Notes under the pieces: model-generated | Database searches by the model: none | Told to the model about the DNA's origin: nothing | The model's input: only the letters and a program-made list of their open reading frames with translations | Made by a program: the position numbers and the translations under genes | Part shown: positions 1-5,363 of the stretch, piece by piece | How positions within the stretch are numbered: the stretch's first letter is position 1 | Layout: each line of letters starts with the position of its first letter | Assembly (NCBI GenBank): GCA_002700125.1 | Contig: PACM01000012.1 | Location: 37,611 to 42,973, forward strand | Direction of reading: 5' to 3' | DNA from: Dehalococcoidia bacterium | Lineage (GTDB): Bacteria; Chloroflexota; Dehalococcoidia; Lucifugimonadales; Lucifugimonadaceae | Length of the DNA: 5,363 nucleotides

Positions 1-2651
1 GCAAACCCCATTATCGCAAAACCTAACATGCTGGATAGAGCTGACCCGAGTAATGCTAAGCCTGTTCCATTGATTGATGAGAATAAAGCTGAATGTTTAT
101 CAGACCCCAAGTTTATCTCTTCCCTGAATCTCATAGTCATATGTATCGAGAAATCAACTCCTACACCCAACGAAATTGCTCCAATTGTTGCTGTCACATA
201 ATTTAAGCTGAAATCAAATACATACATTATTCCATAAAGCCAAACCACCACCAGCCCGATCGGTATTATTGTTGCAATTGCATATTTGAACGATTTGAGC
301 GCTATTAAAACAATTAGGAATGAACCCACAGCGGCTATTGGAATTGATCTCCGCATAGCATCTGTGCTGGCGTTTAGCTGATCGCTTCTACTAAAAGGAG
401 ATCCAGTAATTCCGATGGTTATATCTTTAGGAAAGTCGCTCTTGTTGATTAGTGTGTTTAGTTCTTTTCTCACTCGGGCTACATCTTCTTCGGTTCTCGT
501 TCCACTTAAAAATATTAGAAGTATTGATGTGAAATCACTGTTCTTTTCTTGGTCATACCATAAATATCTTTTTACCCATTCGGTGTTGTAATTAAATTTG
601 CCCTCAACAGTGAATCCATTCTTTATCCCGAATTTTATTATTTCTTCCATCTGAGATTTTGTGTCAGGAATGCCATCGTTATTGTTATCGGTAATCAGCA
701 CTCCATTTTCTTGTTCTATAGCATTTTTCAAGCTGGGATTATTCAGAGTTATTTGGGATATTTTTTCTAGATTAAGAGTGGCATCTTGATTAATGTCTCC
801 ATTATCATTTTTGCCGAGAAATTCAATGCTGGATAAATTTTTTAGAAATGATTTATAAGTGACCAAAAATTCTTGGTCTGTTATATCTCCTTCAAAAATT
901 AGTTGGGCGGGTTCTCCTGTATTACCAGGAGAGTAGCGCTCAAATTTATCTAAACCTAAAACGAAGCTAGAATCGTTATCAAAGAAATCTTTTACATCAA
1001 ACTCAGACTTGAGGTTAAATGCCCCTATTCCTGCTGCGATCGTTATTATTATAGATAATGGAAGAACAATGTAATGGCGTTTTGCGATAGAAGTAACGAT
1101 CTGTGCAAAATTGTGATCTATTTTTCTTCTATCCTCGCCAATTCTATTTGGTAGTTTTATTTTTGACCTTCTGTTGAGGTAGATAGGTAATGCAAGATTA
1201 AGTCCTAGGACTACTAGTGCAGTTCCTAGACCAATCAACATACCTACTAAACCCGAAGGTTCAATCACTTCTCCAAGCACAACAACAACAATTACTGCAA
1301 ATCCACAAGCCAATGGTGTTCCAATGAAATTAATTATTCTCAAGGTACTCTCAAGTTTGGTGCGCTGATTCTTAATGAGTGGGAGGATTTTAGCGTACCC
1401 GAGCGGGACTAATATCCCTAACACCAAGTATGCAAAGAATGTAGCTAGAGTTGCAGAAACTCCGAAATAAACAACGCTCTCAACTCCTCCAAATGCATTT
1501 GCTATAAAAGCTGTACTGTCAGTTAAAAGGGCTAATGTGAGTGCACCTAGTACCCCCGTCATGCCGACCAAAAAGTAATTATTGACTCCTCTACTACGCT
1601 CTTCTTGTATTCTCCGTATTGCGTGAATTGCAAAATCTACCCCGAAAGAAACCATCGCAATGGGTACAATCAAATCACTAATCAGGCCACCTTTAAATCC
1701 CAGTGCAAAAGAAAGGCCTTTTAACCAAATCATAAGTGCAACTAATCCAACTCCTATCAGAACCATTGCCACATAGGATCTTAAAAATATTCCAGAAACA
1801 GCAATTGCAGCAATTACGGTAGCGGTAATAAACTGACCTGCAATAGCGCCTTCATCTTGAGCTTCAAGATTGACATCTATAGCAATTCCGTAAGCTTTAT
1901 AAGATGGAGATTCAGAGTTCAGGACATCTTGAATCCTTCTTGCATACTTTTCTTTATTAATTGTCGTCTCATTTCCACCGAGTTCGATTGCAAAATTGCC
2001 ACCTCCAAGTTTGGCATTATCTGAAAGTACATCTAAGAACACTACTGGCGATGTCCATAAAACTATTTTTTCTCCATTAATTGTCGCATTTTCACTTTTT
2101 GCCTCCTTGGATAATGATCGTTTGGGGTTTGATATTAATCCTGAGGAAAATATTTTACTCAGAGTTATTTTTATATCGTCGTCAGTTGCGTCATAAATGC
2201 CATTTGGAAATTTTGGATCGAGCCTTAAAAAGCCATCAACTACGTTGGCGATGGAAAGAGTACCAATGTAGGATCTTTTTGTTGTCTCATCTAATCCTTT
2301 CCAAAGAAATGAATCTGGGGTTAGTGTTCCGGATGTCAACTCTTGGTTTGAATCAAGTTCGATAAGTTTATTCTGTCTCTCTAATAAGTCACTCAGACTA
2401 TTCTTGTCTATCATGTCTCCGTCATCTGCTTCTATGACGAATGAAGCCCATTGCACTGCCTCAACAAATTTTTCATTAATTCTCTGCTGGACTTCGTATG
2501 CTTCCTTTTTTGGATCTAGTGATGCAACCCCTGGGTCTTCAAAAATAGCAGGAGCGAAACAGATTAAAAAGGTTAATATAAAAAAAATGCCAAATAACTT
2601 AATAGAATGAGTTGATACTAGATATAAAAATTTACTCTGTAGTGATTTCAC
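1..2651 (-). CDS. RND-superfamily (MMPL / HAE-3-like) transporter, C-terminus cut by window edge
   Basis: This is a continuous minus-strand frame of 883 codons with no stop before the window edge. It is read as an inner-membrane, proton-driven RND permease of the MMPL/HAE-3 type, a family that exports lipids and other hydrophobic compounds; the substrate cannot be told. Visible layout: TM1 about residues 17-37, first periplasmic domain 38-270, TM2-TM6 about 271-421, an extra hydrophobic pair about 439-492, a basic cytoplasmic stretch 493-525, TM7 526-546, second periplasmic domain 547-768, then TM8-TM11 to the edge. The paired TM4/TM10 signatures are present: FGVDFAIHAIRR (Asp339) and GVGVDFSIHMTMRF (Asp833), the expected proton-relay acids. 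TM12 and the tail are missing, so the full protein is probably about 930-960 aa. GTG at 2651 is chosen because an in-frame TAA lies 6 bases upstream and the next Met (residue 80) would remove TM1. No good Shine-Dalgarno is seen. Asx-rich calcium-loop-like motifs occur at about 613-623 and 655-663. The family call is firm; the exact start is less so. Confidence 0.9.
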   Translation of the reverse strand, partial: MKSLQSKFLYLVSTHSIKLFGIFFILTFLICFAPAIFEDPGVASLDPKKEAYEVQQRINEKFVEAVQWASFVIEADDGDMIDKNSLSDLLERQNKLIELDSNQELTSGTLTPDSFLWKGLDETTKRSYIGTLSIANVVDGFLRLDPKFPNGIYDATDDDIKITLSKIFSSGLISNPKRSLSKEAKSENATINGEKIVLWTSPVVFLDVLSDNAKLGGGNFAIELGGNETTINKEKYARRIQDVLNSESPSYKAYGIAIDVNLEAQDEGAIAGQFITATVIAAIAVSGIFLRSYVAMVLIGVGLVALMIWLKGLSFALGFKGGLISDLIVPIAMVSFGVDFAIHAIRRIQEERSRGVNNYFLVGMTGVLGALTLALLTDSTAFIANAFGGVESVVYFGVSATLATFFAYLVLGILVPLGYAKILPLIKNQRTKLESTLRIINFIGTPLACGFAVIVVVVLGEVIEPSGLVGMLIGLGTALVVLGLNLALPIYLNRRSKIKLPNRIGEDRRKIDHNFAQIVTSIAKRHYIVLPLSIIITIAAGIGAFNLKSEFDVKDFFDNDSSFVLGLDKFERYSPGNTGEPAQLIFEGDITDQEFLVTYKSFLKNLSSIEFLGKNDNGDINQDATLNLEKISQITLNNPSLKNAIEQENGVLITDNNNDGIPDTKSQMEEIIKFGIKNGFTVEGKFNYNTEWVKRYLWYDQEKNSDFTSILLIFLSGTRTEEDVARVRKELNTLINKSDFPKDITIGITGSPFSRSDQLNASTDAMRRSIPIAAVGSFLIVLIALKSFKYAIATIIPIGLVVVWLYGIMYVFDFSLNYVTATIGAISLGVGVDFSIHMTMRFREEINLGSDKHSALFSSINGTGLALLGSALSSMLGFAIMGF

Positions 2652-2666
2652 AATAAATTAGACTTT

Positions 2667-2680
2667 GTAATCCTGATTAC
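2667..2680. repeat. 14-bp dyad, possible operator upstream of the transporter
   Basis: The sequence GTAATC-CT-GATTAC is a perfect inverted repeat with 6-bp arms around a 2-bp centre. It lies 16 bases upstream of the transporter's GTG and 1 base downstream of a minus-strand TATAAT. A repressor bound here would cover the predicted transcription start. As RNA it could form only a weak AT-rich hairpin of about 5 bp and it has no following T-run, so it is not a convincing terminator for leuS. A role as an operator is inference; short dyads also arise by chance in AT-rich spacers. Confidence 0.35.
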
Positions 2681-2681
2681 T

Positions 2682-2687
2682 ATTATA
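2682..2687 (-). promoter_or_regulatory. Candidate -10 box (TATAAT) for the transporter gene
   Basis: The minus strand reads TATAAT, a perfect sigma-70-type -10 hexamer, within the only gap between genes in the window. It would start transcription around 2673-2676, giving a short leader of about 22-25 bases before the GTG. No good -35 is seen: the hexamer at 17-bp spacing is CTCCTG, and there is no TG extension in front of the -10. Such a hexamer is common by chance in AT-rich DNA, so this stays tentative. Confidence 0.3.
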
Positions 2688-2717
2688 TTCTAAATATTGT
2701 TTCGCAGGAGGTTAAAT

Positions 2718-5174
2718 CTATAAGACGAAATTTATTAACTTATCTTGAACGTATATGCTTCTTTTCACTTCTTGTGTGCCAATGTTTTCTTTTACTTTCT
2801 TCAAATTCAAAGCTTCAGATATAATTTTTTCTTCGCTAGTATCACCCTCAATTGAAAACTGTGCTCTCATTTTTCCATTAATTTGTACTATGATTGTTTT
2901 TGTTTCTGATTTTATTAAAGATTCCTCCCAACCAGGAAACGACTCTTGGTGAACACTAAATCTATATCCGTTAATCTCCCAAAGTTCTTCAGATATATGT
3001 GGAGCCATCGGTGAAAGCAACACAATAAGGATCTTTATGCATTTCTTCCATTGTTTTTCTCCAATGTTATTGTCCCAGTATTTATTCATCTCATTAGAAA
3101 GTTCCATCAAAGCGGATATAGACGTGTTAAATTTAAACTTGTCTAGGTCTCTGTGTATTTTTTTTGTAGTGTAATTGATTAATCGCTCCAAATTAGGATC
3201 ATCGTCTACACTTTTTTTTAGTTTAGAAGAGTCCCTAACGCATAGTTCCCAAATTCGATTTAACCACCTTGTGATTCCATTGAATGCATCATCGCTCCAA
3301 TCTCCTCCTTGATCCCATGGGCCTAGAAACATTAGGTAGAGGCGTACCGCATCTGCTCCATATTCTTTTACCAAAGGATCTGGCGCTAGGGGGTTGGCTC
3401 GCTTAGAAATTTTCTGATGCTCTTTCAATAGAACGCCTTGGTTAAACAAGTTTTGATACGGTTCGTCAAAATTTATGAAGCCTAAATCTCTGAGTACTTT
3501 ATTAAAAAATCTAGCATACAAGAGATGCATTACTGCATGTTCTGCACCTCCAGTGTATTGGTGAACAGGTAACCACTCTCTAATTTCTTTATCTGAAAAA
3601 GGATTTATGCCATCAGGATCTGAAGCGAATCTTAAATGGTACCAAGATGAGTCGACAAAGGTATCCATCGTGTCAGTTTCTCTTCTTAGCTTTCCTAATT
3701 CGGGGTGTTCATACCAAAGGAAACTATCGTCAAGCGTTAGAGGTGATTGACCTGTTGGCTTGAACTCTTTAGCTTCTGGTAATACTACTGGTAGTTCGCC
3801 CAGAGGAACAGGATGTATATTATCTTCTTTATCATACAAGACTGGTATAGGAGTGCCCCAGTATCTTTGCCTTGATATTAGCCAGTCTCTAAGATGATAA
3901 GTGGTAGTTTTTACTCCAACTTTTTTCCTCTCCATAAACTCAGTTATTCTATCCATTGCGACACGATTTTCTAGACCATCAAATTGATCAGAATTAACCA
4001 GAGTTCCTTTTCCAATATAAGCTTTATTCAAGACTTCTTTTGGGTCATTGTCCTTAGATATTACAAATTTTATATTCAATTTATATTTTCTTGCGAATTC
4101 AAAGTCCCTTTGATCATGGGCCGGAACTCCCATTACTGCCCCTGTCCCATAAGTATTTAATACATAATCACCTACAAATATTGGAACCTTGTCTCCATTC
4201 ATAGGGTTTTTAACATATTGCCCAGTGAATTCTCCAGTTTTTTCCCTTTCTGTAGAGGTTCTTTCTATTTCGGATGATTTCGCAGCATTTTTAACATACT
4301 TTTCTATCTTCGGTCTAAACTCTTCTGTGGTGACAAGGTCTACAAGCGGATGCTCTGGAGCAAGTACCAAAAAAGTTACACCAAATATAGTGTCTACTCT
4401 GGTAGTGAAAGTAGATATAGTTTCATTTGACTTCTCAATTGTGAACTCCACAGTTGTGCCTTCTGACTTTCCTATCCAGTTCTTCTGCATATGTTTTATT
4501 TTTTCAGGCCATCCTAAATCATCCATATTAAGAAGTTCTTCAGCATAATCTGTTATTTTTAAATACCATTGAGGCATCATTTTTCGAATAACTTCTGCAC
4601 CTGATCTTTCAGACTTACCGTCTACAACTTGTTCATTAGCTAGAGTTGTTTGATCTACTGGATCCCACCAGACCGCTCCATTTTTTCTGTAAGCGATACC
4701 TTTTTCTAACATCTTTAAAAAAAAGAATTGATTCCACTTGTAGTATTTAGGCTCACACGTCACAAGCTCTCTATTCCAGTCGTATGAATTTCCCATTAGG
4801 AGAAATTGACTCCTCATATTATCGATATTCTCAAAAGTCCATTTCATTGGGTTTATATTCCTTGAAATTGCTGCATTTTCGGCAGGCAGTCCAAATGCAT
4901 CAAAACCTTGAGTGTGCAGTACGTTAAATCCGCGCATTCTCATATATCTAGAATAGGCATCAGCTGGGGTAAAAGCATACCAGTGACCTATGTGCAAATC
5001 TCCTGATGGATATGGAAACATGGTGAGAGAGAAAAATTTCTCCTTTTTCTTATCTTTAAAATCGATTTCATAGATTCTGGACTGTTCCCATTTTTTCTGC
5101 CATTTTGGCTCTATTATAGAAGGATTATAAGGGATAAAATCAGACTCCACTTTTTTTTGTCCTTCGAGTGCCAT
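2718..5174 (-). CDS. leuS: Leucyl-tRNA synthetase (LeuRS), complete
   Basis: This cytosolic class Ia aminoacyl-tRNA synthetase charges tRNA-Leu with leucine using ATP. The 818 residues fit a compact bacterial LeuRS (usually about 800-870). Seen in order: HIGH motif at 61-64 in PYPSGDLHIGHW; FDAFGLPAENAA 91-102; the zinc-module position 169-192; NWIGKSEG 232-239; the CP1 editing domain, with TTRVDT 257-262 and the VPAHDQRD segment around 350-357 (H353, D354 and D357 are the expected editing-pocket residues); DWLISRQRYWGTPIP 430-444; DTMDTFVDSSWYHLRF 501-516; the KMSKS-equivalent KISKR 588-592; the helical anticodon-binding domain from about 636, including SPMAPHISEELWE 721-733; and a small C-terminal domain with VQINGKMRAQ 763-772. 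There is no leucine-specific insertion before KISKR. Oddities: all zinc-site cysteines are replaced, the KMSKS loop is diverged and short, and the editing-loop Pro is Val. The ATG directly abuts the upstream gene's TAA and has no clear Shine-Dalgarno, which suggests coupled translation. The next Met, residue 52, lies inside the catalytic fold, which supports this start. The stop is TAG. Confidence 0.97.
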   Translation of the reverse strand: MALEGQKKVESDFIPYNPSIIEPKWQKKWEQSRIYEIDFKDKKKEKFFSLTMFPYPSGDLHIGHWYAFTPADAYSRYMRMRGFNVLHTQGFDAFGLPAENAAISRNINPMKWTFENIDNMRSQFLLMGNSYDWNRELVTCEPKYYKWNQFFFLKMLEKGIAYRKNGAVWWDPVDQTTLANEQVVDGKSERSGAEVIRKMMPQWYLKITDYAEELLNMDDLGWPEKIKHMQKNWIGKSEGTTVEFTIEKSNETISTFTTRVDTIFGVTFLVLAPEHPLVDLVTTEEFRPKIEKYVKNAAKSSEIERTSTEREKTGEFTGQYVKNPMNGDKVPIFVGDYVLNTYGTGAVMGVPAHDQRDFEFARKYKLNIKFVISKDNDPKEVLNKAYIGKGTLVNSDQFDGLENRVAMDRITEFMERKKVGVKTTTYHLRDWLISRQRYWGTPIPVLYDKEDNIHPVPLGELPVVLPEAKEFKPTGQSPLTLDDSFLWYEHPELGKLRRETDTMDTFVDSSWYHLRFASDPDGINPFSDKEIREWLPVHQYTGGAEHAVMHLLYARFFNKVLRDLGFINFDEPYQNLFNQGVLLKEHQKISKRANPLAPDPLVKEYGADAVRLYLMFLGPWDQGGDWSDDAFNGITRWLNRIWELCVRDSSKLKKSVDDDPNLERLINYTTKKIHRDLDKFKFNTSISALMELSNEMNKYWDNNIGEKQWKKCIKILIVLLSPMAPHISEELWEINGYRFSVHQESFPGWEESLIKSETKTIIVQINGKMRAQFSIEGDTSEEKIISEALNLKKVKENIGTQEVKRSIYVQDKLINFVL

Positions 5175-5177
5175 TTA
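5172..5177 (-). other. TAAATG stop-start junction between the enolase-family gene and leuS
   Basis: The stop TAA of the upstream gene is followed with no gap by the ATG of leuS. Upstream of the ATG there is only a weak purine stretch (ACGGAA) about 20 bases away, too far for a normal ribosome binding site. Re-initiation by ribosomes finishing the upstream gene is the simple explanation, so the two genes are probably one transcript. That is inferred from spacing only. Confidence 0.6.
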
Positions 5178-5363
5178 TGGTTTTACGACAGTTCCGTCAG
5201 CGCGTCTTACAGTATCCCAAGCACCTCCCCATGCTCGTTCTTTAAAGGGATACTTTGTTGCGAGTTTTTCGTTTATTTCTATTCCTAAACCTGGTTTACC
5301 ATTTGACCACATCATGCCATCTTTCAATTCTGGGCAACCAGGAAAAACTTCTCTAGTTTTATC
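5175..5363 (-). CDS. Enolase-superfamily protein (mandelate racemase / RspA-like), C-terminal fragment
   Basis: Only the last 62 codons and the TAA stop are in the window; the start lies beyond the right edge. The visible protein contains PELKDGMMWSNGKPGLGIEI, then NEKLATKYPF and a tail ending RRADGTVVKP. This matches the C-terminal end typical of mandelate racemase/muconate-lactonizing enzymes and of RspA/mannonate-dehydratase-like members: a DG-x-x-x-x-N-x-x-PGLGI-(D/E) strand, an E-x-(L/A)-A-x-KYP helix, and a closing R-R-x-DG-(T/S)-V segment. Family members are Mg-dependent and abstract a proton next to a carboxylate, acting on sugar acids and related compounds. The metal ligands and catalytic residues are in the missing part, so the subgroup and substrate cannot be assigned. 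The gene runs without a gap into leuS, an unusual partner with no clear metabolic link. Confidence 0.78.
   Translation of the reverse strand, partial: DKTREVFPGCPELKDGMMWSNGKPGLGIEINEKLATKYPFKERAWGGAWDTVRRADGTVVKP

Noticed and set aside
913..932. Perfect 7-bp inverted repeat with a 6-base loop (TCTCCTG / CAGGAGA), GC-rich for this window.
   Set aside because: It lies inside the transporter's open frame, encoding part of SPGNTGEP, with no T-run after it and no gene boundary. It is most simply a coding coincidence.
1854..1870. Perfect 7-bp inverted repeat with a 3-base loop (ATCTTGA-GCT-TCAAGAT).
   Set aside because: It is inside the transporter coding region (residues N-L-E-A-Q-D) and has no terminator tail or regulatory context.
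1996..2610. Three short plus-strand open frames of 66-94 codons.
   Set aside because: All are antisense to the first periplasmic domain of the transporter, which has a continuous coherent frame; they show no family motif and no ribosome site.
2706..2711. Strong Shine-Dalgarno-like AGGAGG on the plus strand.
   Set aside because: No start codon follows at a usable distance. The nearest ATG (2755) is over 40 bases away and opens a 65-aa frame antisense to leuS with no recognisable protein features.
2652..2717. Possible rho-independent terminator after leuS.
   Set aside because: The only dyad gives a weak AT-rich stem of about 5 bp and is not followed by a run of T on the transcribed strand.
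4189..4548. A 119-codon plus-strand open frame.
   Set aside because: It is the mirror of the LeuRS CP1 editing domain; its Ser/Val/Phe-rich composition is what antisense translation of an AT-rich gene gives.
1..5363. Search by eye for CRISPR arrays, tRNA genes, insertion-sequence ends, toxin-antitoxin or defence modules.
   Set aside because: The window is almost fully filled by three ordinary co-directional genes, and no direct-repeat array, cloverleaf or transposase motif was seen.

Overview
The window reads as an AT-rich bacterial chromosome segment (GC roughly 37% by eye) with three genes, all on the minus strand and packed tightly. From right to left in transcription order they are: the last 62 codons of an enolase-superfamily (mandelate racemase/RspA-like) gene, a complete leuS (leucyl-tRNA synthetase, 818 aa), a 66-bp gap, and a large RND/MMPL-type membrane transporter. 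The transporter starts at a GTG near 2651 and runs off the left edge without a stop (883 codons visible).

The LeuRS is bacterial in architecture, not archaeal. Its N-terminal wording (PYPSGDLHIGHWYAFTPADA, DAFGLPAENAA) and the compact KMSKS region without a leucine-specific insertion recall Chloroflexota LeuRS. An enolase-superfamily gene beside it also fits marine SAR202-type Chloroflexota, in which such paralogues are reported to be expanded. This placement is inference from remembered family wording, not a search result.

Layout: 5175-5363 holds the enolase-superfamily C-terminus. Its TAA is immediately followed by the ATG of leuS (TAAATG), so the two are probably co-transcribed and translationally coupled. 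leuS ends at 2718. The gap 2652-2717 has no terminator that I can see, but on the minus strand it contains a perfect TATAAT box and, just downstream, a dyad (GTAATC-CT-GATTAC) that would sit on the transcription start; this is a plausible regulated promoter for the transporter. Positions 1-2651 encode the transporter. No RNA gene, CRISPR array, insertion sequence or defence-type system is visible.

The genes do not form an obvious pathway: one is catabolic/dehydratase-like, one is translation and one is membrane transport. The most distinctive features are inside the proteins. The transporter has acidic, Asx-rich calcium-loop-like motifs in its second periplasmic domain and an apparent extra pair of membrane helices between its two halves. 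The LeuRS has lost its zinc-binding cysteines and has a diverged, one-residue-shorter KMSKS loop.
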